DNA from: Pseudomonas sp. Fl4BN1
GTDB taxonomy: Bacteria; Pseudomonadota; Gammaproteobacteria; Pseudomonadales; Pseudomonadaceae
Assembly (NCBI RefSeq): GCF_009908285.1
Contig: NZ_JAAARM010000023.1
Location: 1-64,000 of the forward strand
DNA: 64,000 nucleotides
Reading direction: 5' to 3'
Positions 1 through 8,547 of the stretch are shown piece after piece; the stretch's first letter is position 1, and each line of letters begins with the position of its first letter. The notes below the pieces were generated by a model. It saw only the letters and a program-made list of their open reading frames with translations. It ran no database searches and was not told where the DNA came from. The position numbers and the translations under genes are program-made.

Positions 1-55
1 CCACCCCGGCCCCCACCACCAGCGCGTGGCCTCGCAGGCCCTGGTTCGCAAGCAT
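1..55 (-). CDS. FAD/NAD-dependent oxidoreductase, N-terminal 18 residues only
   Basis: Reading leftwards from an ATG at 55, the frame gives MLANQGLRGHALVVGAGV and runs off the window. HALVVGAGV is the first strand and start of the glycine loop of a Rossmann dinucleotide-binding fold (GxGxxG). GAGGA lies 8 bases before the ATG, a good ribosome site. The gene starts 11 bases after the stop of the binding-protein gene at 67-1155 and so is probably the third gene of the same leftward operon, after the FAD oxidoreductase at 1208-2509. Only the dinucleotide-binding start is visible, so substrate and family cannot be assigned. Confidence 0.6.
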   Translation of the reverse strand, partial: MLANQGLRGHALVVGAGV

Positions 56-66
56 GCGTTGCGTCC

Positions 67-1155
67 TCACGTACCGCTGGTGATCCGGGTCCACAAGCGA
101 GTGCTCAGGCGCATCCCGGCCGAAGTCATGGTCTTGATCGGGAACAGGGTATCGAGCACCGATTGCGGTGGGTAGGCTGCCGAGTTGTTACGCAATTGTG
201 GCTCGATGTAAGGCAAGGATGCCGAGTTGCCGTTGGCGTACTGCACGAAGTTGCTGATGTTGGCGATCACCTTCGGGTCCAGCAGGTAGCTCATGTAGGC
301 GTAGGCGTTTTCCAGGTGCGGGGCATTCTTGGGAATCACCACCATGTCCATGGCCACGGTGGAGCCTTCCTTGGGAATGCTGTAGCCGATGTTCACGCCG
401 TTGTTGGCCTGATGCGCGGTGGCCATGGCCTGCAGCACGTCGCCGCTGAAACCCACAGCCACGCAGATGTTGCCGTTGGCCAGGTCACTGACGTACTTGG
501 CCTGGTGAAAGTAGAGGATCGAAGGACGGATCGCTCGCAGCGCTTCTTCAGCCTTCTTCAGGTCCGCCGGCTGCTCGCTGTGCGGGTCCAGACCCAGGGC
601 GTTGAGGGTGATGGGCACCATCTGCGTCGGGTTGTCGAGGAAGGCCACGCCGCACTGCTTGAGCTTCTGGATATTCTCCGGCTTGAACAGCATCTGCCAG
701 GACTGAGTGACGTCGGTGTTACCGAAGATCGCCTTGATCTTGTCGACGTTGTAGCCGATGCCCACGGTCACCCACATATAGGGAATGCCGTACTGGTTGC
801 CCGGATCGCTGGTTTCCAGGAGTTTCATCAGTTTGGGATCGAGGTTGTTCCAGTTGGGCAGCTTGCTCTTGTCCAGGGGCTGGATCGCCCCGGCCTGGAT
901 CAAGCGTGGCAGGAAGTGGTTGGACGGGCTGACCAGGTCATAGCCACTGCCGCCGGTCATCAACTTGGCCTCAGTGGTCTCGTTGCTGTCGATCACATCG
1001 TAGGTGGTCTGGATGCCGGTGCGCTTGGTGAACTCGGTCAGGGTGTCAGGAGCAATGTAGCCGCTCCAGTTGGCGATGCTCACGGTTTCAGCAGCCTGTA
1101 CGCTTGCGGCGCACAAGGCCAGGGATAACAGTGCCGTAGTGGTGCGATTGATCAT
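67..1155 (-). CDS. Periplasmic polyamine-type ABC transporter substrate-binding protein (PotF/SpuD-like)
   Basis: The product is 362 residues and looks like a PotD/PotF/SpuD-type periplasmic binding protein for putrescine or spermidine. The start is ATG 1155, giving a signal peptide (MINRTTTALLSLALCAASVQAA, cut before ETVSIANWSGYI). The frame upstream of it overlaps the next gene and is not protein-like. Family signs are NWSGYIAP after the signal peptide, the segment SNETTEAKLMTGGSGYD, a mid-protein YGIPYMWVTVGIGYN, and a C-terminus ending TRLWTRITSGT. Its length is normal for the family (about 360-370). It lies 52 bases downstream of an FAD oxidoreductase related to gamma-glutamylputrescine oxidases and is followed by a second FAD gene, which supports a polyamine or amine uptake role. 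No permease or ATPase gene is in view; these may lie left of the window. Ligand is inferred from family only. Confidence 0.85.
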   Translation of the reverse strand: MINRTTTALLSLALCAASVQAAETVSIANWSGYIAPDTLTEFTKRTGIQTTYDVIDSNETTEAKLMTGGSGYDLVSPSNHFLPRLIQAGAIQPLDKSKLPNWNNLDPKLMKLLETSDPGNQYGIPYMWVTVGIGYNVDKIKAIFGNTDVTQSWQMLFKPENIQKLKQCGVAFLDNPTQMVPITLNALGLDPHSEQPADLKKAEEALRAIRPSILYFHQAKYVSDLANGNICVAVGFSGDVLQAMATAHQANNGVNIGYSIPKEGSTVAMDMVVIPKNAPHLENAYAYMSYLLDPKVIANISNFVQYANGNSASLPYIEPQLRNNSAAYPPQSVLDTLFPIKTMTSAGMRLSTRLWTRITSGT

Positions 1156-1207
1156 AATTGCCGCCCTCTGTGCTCTTATTATTGCGGCGATTTGTTCGCC
1201 GCGACGG

Positions 1208-2509
1208 TTAACGCTCGTGTCGCGCGCGCTGCACTTCCCAGCCCATGCGCAAGCTTGCTCCAATGTCGAAAAACGGTCGTGGCGGCAGGTAGCCGGGACG
1301 GGCCTGGGACAGCACGTCGCGCAGCAGCGGCGAGTCGCCACCACTGGCCATTTCCGCCAACAGCCGGCCCCACAGAGTGCCCCGGGCAACCCCGGAACCA
1401 TTGCAGCCAGCCACCGTGTGCAGGCCCTCGGCAACCCGACTGAAATAGGGCTCGCCAGAGCGAGTGCCGCTCAGGTGCCCGGTCCAGGTGTATTGCAGAT
1501 CGGCATCGGTGATCCCGGGGAAACGCTTTTGCAGGCCCCGCACATGCTCTTGCCGACGCACGGCCAGATCTGCCGGCCCCAGGTCGCGCTGGCGGTATTC
1601 GACGGTATTGCGCATCAGCAGGCGGCGCCCCGGCAGCAGACGCACGGTGGCAGCTCCCGGCAGCGTGGAAAGCACGCCCCAGCCCTGCTCGTCCAGCAGG
1701 CGCTGCCAGGGTTCCTCATGCAATGGCCGGGTGATGCTGGCGCTCAGTTCCAGGGGGAAGGTGCCGCTGTGCTTGACACCGACCCGGGGCAGGAAGGCAC
1801 CGACACAAGCCAGCACCTGAGTCGCCTTGATCTCGCCCTCCCGGGTCCGTGCCCGCCAGCCATCACCAGGCACCGACCGCAGATCGTCCACCGGGCTGTT
1901 CTCGTAGACCTCTACCCGCTCGGGCAAGCCTTGCAGCAGGCCCTTGACGTACTTGGCCGGCTGCAGCAAGGCGTTGCCACCGGCACAGTGAATCGCTCGT
2001 TGATAGAATGAGCTGCCCAGGCGCTGCTGCAGGGCCGGGCCTTCCAGGTACTGGGCCTGGGCCCCCACGGCGTTCAAGGTCGCGACCCGTGCGGCACTGT
2101 CTTGCAAGTGCTGGGGCTGATGCACGGCGAAGTGGTAGCCGGCATCATTGAACTCGCACTCGATGGCCAGTTCGGCAATACACTCGCGCACTTCCTCGCC
2201 GGCGGCGAAACCCACCCGTGAGGCGACCTGATAGGCCGGGTAGCCAGAGCGGCCGATCAGCTCATCGGCGCCTGGCAGTTCATGGCTGACCACAAACCCC
2301 GAATTGCGCGCCGAAGCGCCCTGGGCCGCGCGCTGGCGGTCCAGCAGGACAATGCGCTGCTGAGGATACATCCGCGCCAGGGCGCGGGCTGCCGAGAGGC
2401 CGGTAATGCCACCGCCGATGATCAGCCAGTCGGTGTTCTGCGTGCCTTTGAGTGTCGGCCGCTGAGGGGCTTCCCCCGCCAGGGCGATCCAGCCACATAC
2501 GTTGTTCAA
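1208..2509 (-). CDS. FAD-dependent oxidoreductase, gamma-glutamylputrescine oxidase-like (PuuB type)
   Basis: The 433-residue product belongs to the DAO-type FAD oxidoreductases. TDWLIIGGGITGLSAARALA (about residues 27-46) is the FAD-binding GxGxxG loop, followed by the acidic strand end IVLLDR, then GASARNSGF, typical of PuuB/OrdL enzymes. WTGHLSGTRSGEPYFSRV and GCNGSGVARGTLWG near the C-terminus form the second FAD contact. Length matches PuuB (about 426). These enzymes oxidise an amine such as gamma-glutamylputrescine with release of H2O2. The start is a TTG at 2509, chosen because AAGGAG lies 9 bases upstream and no ATG is available nearby. It is first in a leftward operon with the polyamine-type binding protein and is divergent from a LysR gene 136 bases away, its likely regulator. 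The exact substrate is inferred. Confidence 0.8.
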   Translation of the reverse strand: MNNVCGWIALAGEAPQRPTLKGTQNTDWLIIGGGITGLSAARALARMYPQQRIVLLDRQRAAQGASARNSGFVVSHELPGADELIGRSGYPAYQVASRVGFAAGEEVRECIAELAIECEFNDAGYHFAVHQPQHLQDSAARVATLNAVGAQAQYLEGPALQQRLGSSFYQRAIHCAGGNALLQPAKYVKGLLQGLPERVEVYENSPVDDLRSVPGDGWRARTREGEIKATQVLACVGAFLPRVGVKHSGTFPLELSASITRPLHEEPWQRLLDEQGWGVLSTLPGAATVRLLPGRRLLMRNTVEYRQRDLGPADLAVRRQEHVRGLQKRFPGITDADLQYTWTGHLSGTRSGEPYFSRVAEGLHTVAGCNGSGVARGTLWGRLLAEMASGGDSPLLRDVLSQARPGYLPPRPFFDIGASLRMGWEVQRARHER

Positions 2510-2645
2510 AGCCTTCTACTCCTTCACAATCCATGCGCCGGGAGCATTCAACAGGGAATCCAGGCCGACGCCACAGGCCTACAATCTATGGCGGCTAACG
2601 CTGGATTTCGAACGTTATTAATTCATCGAACTATTCGGAAAACGC

Positions 2646-3566
2646 ATGGATAAGCTACTTCGACTGCCTTCGCTGCAGGCCCTGCAAACCCTGGTCAATG
2701 TGGCCCAGACCCACAGCTTCACCGAGTCCGCCGCGCGCCTGCACCTGACCCAGAGCGCGGTGAGCCGGCAGATCCAGCAACTGGAAGAACATTACGGGGT
2801 CAGTTTGTTCGAACGCAGCAGTCGCCGGGTGTCGCTGACCGATCAGGGGCGCGACGTCTGCACCGTGGCCACGCAGATCCTCAGGTCCCTGGGAGCACTG
2901 CAGGAACGCCTGGCTCCCGCGCCCCTGGACCAGCCCTTTCGCATCCGCATCTTCGTGTCCCTGGCAGTGCGTTGGCTGCTGCCAAGGCTCAGTGGCTTCT
3001 ATGCCGCCAACCCCGGACTGTGCCTGTCGATCGAGACCGTGGGCGGCGCCACCGTGGACCCCGGCGGCGATTGCGATGCCTACGTGCTGTACCTGCCAGA
3101 AGGGCTGGATGAGCGGCCACTGACGCTGCTGTTCGACGAGTACCTGGTGCCGGTGTGTGCACCACAACTCAGTGATGGGCAGGCACCCCCGCGCTCCCTG
3201 GAAGAACTGGCCGGACATGCCTTGATTCACGGCTCCACCAGCCGCCAGGAATGGACCGCCTGGCTGCTGGCCCAGAACGACCAGACGCCCCACAGCTACA
3301 AGCACATCCTGTTCAACCTCGATGACCTGGCCCTGGACGCCGCAGCCCGCGGGCTGGGAGTGGCAATGACCGACCTGATCCTGGCCCAGGACTCCATCGC
3401 CCGTGGCAGCCTGCTGATCCCCTTCGGCGAGGCGCTGAAAACCGGCGGCGTCTATGCGCTGTGGCTGCGCGACAGCGGTGCGGCGCACCCGGCCTGCGAG
3501 ACGGTGTTGAACTGGTTCCAGGCCCAGGCTGCCGAGCGCGACTTGCCTTCAACGGGCAATGCCTGA
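2646..3566 (+). CDS. LysR-family transcriptional regulator, divergent from amine oxidase operon
   Basis: The 306-residue product has a LysR winged helix-turn-helix at about residues 8-66 (ALQTLVNVAQTHSFTESAAR, then LTQSAVSRQIQQLEEHYGV and LFERSSRRVSLTDQG). A periplasmic-binding-like effector domain follows from about residue 92. Length is typical (about 300). It is transcribed away from the FAD oxidoreductase/binding-protein operon. In LysR systems the shared intergenic region (2510-2645) usually holds the operator. There I see TTCGA (2607-2611) and TCGAA (2626-2630) as separated inverted arms, a weak candidate only. It most resembles GcvA-like LysR proteins (SLQALQTLVNVAQTHSF). The effector molecule cannot be told from sequence. 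Confidence 0.88.
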   Translation: MDKLLRLPSLQALQTLVNVAQTHSFTESAARLHLTQSAVSRQIQQLEEHYGVSLFERSSRRVSLTDQGRDVCTVATQILRSLGALQERLAPAPLDQPFRIRIFVSLAVRWLLPRLSGFYAANPGLCLSIETVGGATVDPGGDCDAYVLYLPEGLDERPLTLLFDEYLVPVCAPQLSDGQAPPRSLEELAGHALIHGSTSRQEWTAWLLAQNDQTPHSYKHILFNLDDLALDAAARGLGVAMTDLILAQDSIARGSLLIPFGEALKTGGVYALWLRDSGAAHPACETVLNWFQAQAAERDLPSTGNA

Positions 3567-3708
3567 GCATTCTCGGCGGCCCCAGGCGGATTTTGCTGTG
3601 GCCAGGCAGTGGACTGTGGCAAGGTCGCTGGCCAGCAAAGGCAACCAGGTGTTGTCCGCAGTGACATGCATCATCGCCCGCGCGCGTTCAGCCCAGGAGG
3701 ACACTGCA

Positions 3709-4260
3709 TTGAATCAACGGTTCTATCTGACCGGCGCCTCGGGCGCCGGCGTCAGCACGCTGGGCATGGCCCTGGCCCGTCACCTGCAATTGCCCCATGT
3801 CGACGTCGATGACCATTACTGGTATCCCAGCGATCCACCCTTCCAGCGGGCGCGGGCGCCGGAACAGCGGCTGATGTTGCTCAAGGATGCCCTGGGTCAG
3901 GCGCCGTGGGTGATATCCGGATCCATGGACGATTGGGGCCAAGAGATCATCGCCCAGGCTGACTGGATAGTGTTTGTCGACACCCCGACGGCGCTGCGCC
4001 TGCAGCGCATCCGCGCTCGGGAACAACAACGCTTTGGCGCGCGCATTCTTCCCGGGGGCGATATGCACGCCCAGCACCTGGCCTTCCTTGAATGGGCGGC
4101 GGCCTATGACAGCGGAACCCGCGCCGGGCGCAGCCGCCCGCGACACAGCGCCTGGCTGAGGCAACTGACTCAGCCCTGGAAGCACCTCGACGGCGGTAGA
4201 TCGGTGGAGCAACTGCTAGAGGAAATACAGCTGATCACGGCCAAGGACAGGCCGCGCTGA
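3709..4260 (+). CDS. P-loop nucleoside/adenylate-kinase-like protein
   Basis: A 183-residue protein with a Walker A loop GASGAGVST at residues 9-17, right after the first beta strand. The pattern is that of small P-loop kinases (adenylate kinase or shikimate kinase-like topology modulation proteins). A basic segment RIRAREQQRFGARI follows at about residue 100 and could be the lid. The start is TTG 3709: a perfect AGGAGG at 3695-3700 lies 8 bases before it. The longer frame from 3559 overlaps the LysR end and lacks such a site. It sits alone between LysR and an empty stretch. The substrate is unknown, and the fold assignment rests on the P-loop and length only. Confidence 0.7.
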   Translation: MNQRFYLTGASGAGVSTLGMALARHLQLPHVDVDDHYWYPSDPPFQRARAPEQRLMLLKDALGQAPWVISGSMDDWGQEIIAQADWIVFVDTPTALRLQRIRAREQQRFGARILPGGDMHAQHLAFLEWAAAYDSGTRAGRSRPRHSAWLRQLTQPWKHLDGGRSVEQLLEEIQLITAKDRPR

Positions 4261-4786
4261 GACACTGCTGAGCAAGCCCCGGAGAGACTCGAGCGGCCAG
4301 TGGCATTCAACTGAAAGCAGCCGTCATCGCCCAGGCAAAACACGCCAGCACAAAGGCCATTCCCATCACGTACACCGCTAAAGCACGACCCACAGAAATA
4401 CTCCACGAAGCAGACAGTCGACAATCAGCCGCCCCTTCGGGGCGAGCGACGGCATGCATTTTAACAGCCCGCGACATCATTTTGACACAATGAGCCACTA
4501 CGGATTTTTCCGCTCCCGACAAACGGCAATTTCGTCAATTTTGTGACGCCCCTCTCACTATTATCCGAGAAGCCAGGCCGCCGACGCACAAACATGACCT
4601 TGCATTTCCCCTGGAGCTTTCCGCCGCCTCCTGGAGCCTCGCCAGCGGCTAGGTACCCGCCTCCTCCCTTTTTCCCGCACCACATGCTTGAACGAGATCA
4701 GAAGCGCTTCTCCGGGTTGGACAAGAGTGACTCTCGCTGCTTTATTCAGCATCAGGTTCAGTTGCATTACACCCAAGGAGGGGGAT
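4261..4786. other. Long intergenic stretch before wecB
   Basis: Apart from the possible small leftward membrane-protein frame at 4307-4480, I see no convincing gene here. The part from 4500 to 4786 is probably the promoter and leader of wecB. TATTAT at 4558-4563 could be a -10 element but no good -35 accompanies it. No JUMPstart/ops-like element or T-rich hairpin is visible. Confidence 0.4.
4307..4480 (-). CDS. Possible small single-pass membrane protein
   Basis: A 57-residue frame from ATG 4480 (ATG 4459 is an alternative). The C-terminal half GRALAVYVMGMAFVLACFAWAMTAAFS would make one transmembrane helix and the N-terminal half is basic and polar. There is no clear ribosome site and no family that I recognise. 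A short hairpin CGCCCC-TTC-GGGGCG (4430-4444) falls inside it. It occupies part of an otherwise empty stretch of about 525 bases before wecB, pointing away from it. It may be real, since pseudomonads have many such peptides, or it may be a chance frame. Confidence 0.3.
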   Translation of the reverse strand: MMSRAVKMHAVARPEGAADCRLSASWSISVGRALAVYVMGMAFVLACFAWAMTAAFS

Positions 4787-5995
4787 ATGCCTTTCAAAAT
4801 CATGATGGTTTTCGGTACGCGTCCTGAGGCTATCAAGATGGCACCGCTGGCTCGGATTCTGCGTCAGTGGCCAGGCCTGGAACTGCACATCTGCTCCACC
4901 GGCCAGCACCGTGAAATGCTCAAACAGGTGCTCGACTCCTTCGAGCTGCAGGTCGATGAGGACCTGCAAGTCATGACCCAGGGCCAGTCCCTAAACGGTC
5001 TCTCGCAACAGTTGCTGCTGCGCCTCGATAGCGCCTACGAGCGACTGCAACCAGACATCGTACTGGTGCACGGCGACACCACTAGCAGCTCCATCGCCGC
5101 TCTCGCTGCGTTCAATCGGCAACTGCCCATCGGCCACGTAGAAGCCGGCTTGCGCACCGGCAACCTCAAGACGCCCTGGCCCGAAGAGGCCAATCGAAGG
5201 CTGACCGGAGTCATCGCCGACCTGCACTTCGCCCCCACCGTCAAGGCCAAGGCCAACCTGCTGCGGGAGAATGTGCCGAACGAAAACATCGAAGTCACCG
5301 GTAATACGGTGATCGACGCACTGCTGTGGATGCGAACTCACCAGGAAAAAGTCCATTGGCACCCCGCCGCCGATTCCCCCCTGACGGCGCTGGCCGACAA
5401 CCGGCGCATGGTGCTGGTTACCGGCCACCGCCGGGAGAACTTCGGCAACGGTTTCCGCGACATCTGCGAGGCTCTGGCGACCCTGGCCCTGCGCTACCCG
5501 GACGTGCAGTTCGTGTACCCGGTGCACCTCAATCCCCAGGTGCAGAATGCGATCTACGGCCTGCTCTCGGATACGCCCAACATCTACCTGGTGGAGCCCC
5601 AGGACTATCAGCACTTTGTCTGGCTGATGGGGCGCTCGCACTTCATTCTCAGCGACTCCGGCGGCATCCAGGAAGAAGCTCCTGCGCTTGGCAAGCCCCT
5701 GCTGGTGCTGCGCGACGTTACCGAACGGCCGTCAGCGCTGGAAGGCGGCACCGTGCTACTGGTGGGCACCGATCGCGAACGTATCGTGCATCACGCCAGC
5801 CAACTGCTGGACGATGCCGACTTCCATGCCCGCATGAGCCGCGTGCACAGGCCCTACGGCGACGGTCACGCCAGCGAACGCATCGCCCGCCGTCTGAGCA
5901 CCTGGCTGGAGGCTAGAGCCGCAAGTGCCCAGGCCATGAGTCACGGCAAGGATCACAACCCCGTCCACGAAGCCTTGCCGACGGAAACAGCCTGA
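4787..5995 (+). CDS. wecB: UDP-N-acetylglucosamine 2-epimerase (non-hydrolysing)
   Basis: The enzyme interconverts UDP-GlcNAc and UDP-ManNAc in the cytoplasm, supplying ManNAc-type sugars for surface polysaccharide. The 402-residue product shows the family hallmarks: FGTRPEAIKMAPLA at residues 9-22, HGDTTSS, the signature GHVEAGLRTGN, EEANRRLTGVIADLHFAPT, VTGHRRENFG, YPVHLNPQV and LSDSGGIQEEAPALGKPLLVLR. ATG 4787 is chosen because AAGGAGGGGG lies just upstream; the frame to its left (from 4688) lacks a ribosome site. It is about 25 residues longer than E. coli WecB because of a C-terminal tail after the last helix (TWLEARAASAQAMSHGKDHN...). No wecC or other polysaccharide genes are next to it, so it is an orphan copy here. 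Confidence 0.95.
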   Translation: MPFKIMMVFGTRPEAIKMAPLARILRQWPGLELHICSTGQHREMLKQVLDSFELQVDEDLQVMTQGQSLNGLSQQLLLRLDSAYERLQPDIVLVHGDTTSSSIAALAAFNRQLPIGHVEAGLRTGNLKTPWPEEANRRLTGVIADLHFAPTVKAKANLLRENVPNENIEVTGNTVIDALLWMRTHQEKVHWHPAADSPLTALADNRRMVLVTGHRRENFGNGFRDICEALATLALRYPDVQFVYPVHLNPQVQNAIYGLLSDTPNIYLVEPQDYQHFVWLMGRSHFILSDSGGIQEEAPALGKPLLVLRDVTERPSALEGGTVLLVGTDRERIVHHASQLLDDADFHARMSRVHRPYGDGHASERIARRLSTWLEARAASAQAMSHGKDHNPVHEALPTETA

Positions 5996-6055
5996 ACCTC
6001 GGCATCGCTTCACCGGCCAGCCGGCGGCTACGGATCGTGACGCCAACCCTTTTGG

Positions 6056-6083
6056 AATAGGCGCCGGCTTGCCAGCGAAGAAA
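6056..6083. repeat. REP-like half element
   Basis: The sequence GCGCCGGCTTGCCAGCGAAG (6061-6080) in the gap between the convergent wecB and terC-like genes resembles the conserved head of Pseudomonas REP sequences (GCCGGCTTGCCGGCGAA). The inverted partner is not obvious, so it is at best a degenerate single REP. Confidence 0.35.
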
Positions 6084-6105
6084 CCCGCACCACCTCTTTC
6101 ACCTG

Positions 6106-7668
6106 TCAGGCAACTGCCTGCCGGGACAACAGCACCTGGGTCACCCGCCGCTCCTCCACCGCCATGACCTGAATGTTCCAGCCGTCCCACTGCAGGCAAT
6201 CGCCCTTCACCGGCAAGCGATCCAACAGACTCATCACCAGCCCGGCCAGGGTCTGGTAGTCCTCGGTGGGGGCGGCATTGAAGCCGGTACGCTGAGCCAC
6301 CTGAGGCAGGTTCAAACCACCGTTGACCAGGAATCCATCCTCCTGTTCCACCACATCCGGCCCTTCGACCTCACTGGCATCGGGCAGCTCACCAGCAATC
6401 GACTCGAGAATATCGGTCATGGTCAAAATGCCCATGAAGTCGCCGAATTCGTTGATCACGAAGGCGATATGAGTCGAAGCCTTGCGCATCTGTTCCAGGG
6501 CATTGAGGATCGAAAAGCTGTCCAGCAGGTTGATGGTTCTGCGCGCCAGATGCGCCAGGTTCGGCTCGTTGCCGGCCAGGTATTCCTTGAGCAGTTCCTT
6601 CTTGTGCACGAAGCCCAGGGGCTCATCCACCGCACCATTGCGAATCAACGGCAGGCGTGAGTAGGACGAGTGCATCAGCTTGGTCCGAATCGTCTCCGGG
6701 CTGTCCGCAAGGTCAATGCAGTCAACCTCCGCCCGCACGGTCATCAGCCTGCGGATCGGCCGCTCCGCCAGCTGCAATACACCGCTGATCATCACCCGCT
6801 CGCGACGGTCGAACAGTTCGTTGCTGTTGGCCTCATCACCTTCCAGCAGATCGGCGATTTCCTCACCCACCTCCTCCGCCGCCAGCTTGCGCCCACCCAG
6901 CAGGCGCATCACCGCATACGCGGTGCGCTCACGCATGGGCCGCAGACCCTGCATCGACTTCTTGCGCCGGGCCCGGGCGACCTGGTTGAACAGCTCGATG
7001 AGGATCGAGAAGCCGATGGCCGCATACAGGTAACCCTTGGGAATGTGGAAACCCAGGCCTTCGGCGGTCAGGCTGAAACCGATCATCATCAAGAAGCCCA
7101 GGCACAGCATGATCACCGTCGGGTGTTCGTTGACGAAGCGGGTCAGCGGCTTGCTGGCGACAATCATCACGCCGATGGACACCACCACCGCGATCATCAT
7201 CACCGCCAGATGCTCGACCATGCCCACGGCGGTGATCACCGCATCTAGGGAGAACACTGCATCAAGCACCACGATCTGCGCGACGATCGGCCAGAACAGC
7301 GCGTAAGTGGCACTGCCGGCTCGCACACTGACATGACCTTCCAGGCGCTCATGCAATTCCATGGTGGCCTTGAACAACAGGAACACACCACCGAACAGCA
7401 TGATCAGGTCACGGCCCGAGAAGCTGTGCTCGAACACCTCGAACAGCGGCTGGGTCAGGGTCACCATCCACGAGATGCTGGCCAGCAGGCCCAGGCGCAT
7501 CAACAGCGCCAGGGACAGGCCGATCAGCCGCGCGCGGTCACGCTGCTCGGGCGGCAGCTTGTCCGCGAGGATGGCGATGAACACCAGGTTGTCGATGCCC
7601 AGCACCAGCTCCAGGACAATCAGGGTCAAAAGGCCAAGCCAGGCCGTGGGGTCTGCGATCCATTCCAT
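6106..7668 (-). CDS. TerC-family membrane protein with CBS pair and CorC/HlyC domain (YegH/YoaE-like)
   Basis: The 520-residue protein begins with a TerC-type membrane domain (about residues 1-215, about seven helices) that carries the acidic membrane motifs ELVLGIDNLVFI and LDAVFSLDAVITAV. Cytoplasmic CBS repeats follow (about 295-425, e.g. RLPLIRNGAVDEPLGFVHKK and HIAFVINEFGDFMGILTMTD), then a CorC/HlyC-like C-terminal domain (about 440-515). This arrangement is that of E. coli YegH/YoaE, a conserved family probably acting in metal ion export or homeostasis. The start ATG 7668 gives MEWIADPTAWLGLL, the usual family beginning. It is convergent with wecB. I looked for a Mn riboswitch (yybP-ykoY) in its leader because some terC genes have one and did not find one. 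Confidence 0.9.
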   Translation of the reverse strand: MEWIADPTAWLGLLTLIVLELVLGIDNLVFIAILADKLPPEQRDRARLIGLSLALLMRLGLLASISWMVTLTQPLFEVFEHSFSGRDLIMLFGGVFLLFKATMELHERLEGHVSVRAGSATYALFWPIVAQIVVLDAVFSLDAVITAVGMVEHLAVMMIAVVVSIGVMIVASKPLTRFVNEHPTVIMLCLGFLMMIGFSLTAEGLGFHIPKGYLYAAIGFSILIELFNQVARARRKKSMQGLRPMRERTAYAVMRLLGGRKLAAEEVGEEIADLLEGDEANSNELFDRRERVMISGVLQLAERPIRRLMTVRAEVDCIDLADSPETIRTKLMHSSYSRLPLIRNGAVDEPLGFVHKKELLKEYLAGNEPNLAHLARRTINLLDSFSILNALEQMRKASTHIAFVINEFGDFMGILTMTDILESIAGELPDASEVEGPDVVEQEDGFLVNGGLNLPQVAQRTGFNAAPTEDYQTLAGLVMSLLDRLPVKGDCLQWDGWNIQVMAVEERRVTQVLLSRQAVA

Positions 7669-8093
7669 AACGACGACTCAAATACTCCGGGAATTCAAAC
7701 GGCCAGGCGCGACAAAGCGCCAAGGTGCAGGGACTGCGAAACCTTGGGTTCGGGCGGGCAACAAGGACAGGACGTGGCAAATGCCAGGAAGGAACGACCG
7801 GGGGAATGGCTGACTGAGCGTCTGCGTCTCAGAGCGGCCGGATAGCGCGAGAAGTCATGGAAGAAAGCACAAGGAGAGCGCCAACTGGGAGGCTCCGAAA
7901 GAGTGTTCATGCAAGTCCTGAGAGAAAAAACGGACTTGGAGATTACAGGGAGGACAAGCCGATTCCCCAGCAGGAAATCATTACAAAAGTTTATCCAGCC
8001 CGTTCCGGCAGCCGCTACCGCGGGCTGCGACAGGCCGGGATCGTGCCCGACACAAAGAGTCTTCAGCGCCCGCAGGAGCGTCGAGAGCAGGCG
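7669..8093. other. Intergenic stretch upstream of the TerC-family gene
   Basis: These 425 bases hold no frame that looks like protein. They should contain the promoter and leader of the TerC-family gene (reading leftwards) and the 3' region of the VOC gene. I see no strong hairpin with a T-run and no recognisable riboswitch. Confidence 0.4.
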
Positions 8094-8471
8094 CTACAAC
8101 TGCTCGGAAATCTCGATCAGGTTGAGGTCCGGGTCCCGCAGGTACACCGAGCGGATCGGGCCGGTGGCCCCGGTGCGTGGCACCGGACCTTCGATGATCG
8201 GCCAGTTGGCCCGCTGCAGATGGGCAATCACCTGCTCCAGGGGCACGCTGGCGATAAAGCACAAATCCAGTGCCCCCGGCACCGGCAGGTGCGCCTTGGG
8301 CTCGAATTCCCGGCCACGCACATGCAGGTTGATTTTTTGCTGGCCGTACTTGAAAGCCTTGCGCCCGCCGGCAAAAGTTTCCAGTTGCATGCCCAACACG
8401 CGGACGTAGAAATCCTCGGCGGCTGCAGGGTCGATGGTGGTCAGTACCAGGTGGTCAAGGTGATCGATCAT
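8094..8471 (-). CDS. VOC-family (glyoxalase/bleomycin-resistance fold) protein
   Basis: A 125-residue single-module vicinal-oxygen-chelate protein. The first metal-ligand histidine lies in MIDHLDHLVLTT, DFYVRVLGM is the conserved helix and loop, and YLRDPDLNLIEIS at the C-terminus carries the usual glutamate ligand. The family includes small lyases, fosfomycin/bleomycin resistance proteins and dioxygenase-like enzymes; E. coli YaeR-like proteins have this size. ATG 8471 is preferred because AGGAG lies 11 bases upstream; a GTG three codons earlier is too close to it. It has no functional partner nearby, and substrate is unknown. Confidence 0.85.
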   Translation of the reverse strand: MIDHLDHLVLTTIDPAAAEDFYVRVLGMQLETFAGGRKAFKYGQQKINLHVRGREFEPKAHLPVPGALDLCFIASVPLEQVIAHLQRANWPIIEGPVPRTGATGPIRSVYLRDPDLNLIEISEQL

Positions 8472-8547
8472 CAAGCACACAACTCCTGAAGGCAGAGGGA
8501 CGACCCGCGGATTATGCGCGCCGAGGGTGATGCTTGAATACGCTGAC

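Noticed and set aside
4543..4836. Short frames on both strands just before wecB
   Set aside because: They overlap the wecB leader and start, have no ribosome site and no protein-like features.
7669..7930. Possible yybP-ykoY (Mn) riboswitch in the TerC-gene leader
   Set aside because: Looked for because TerC genes often have one. The conserved GGGGAGUAG and ACUUGGG-type segments are not present.
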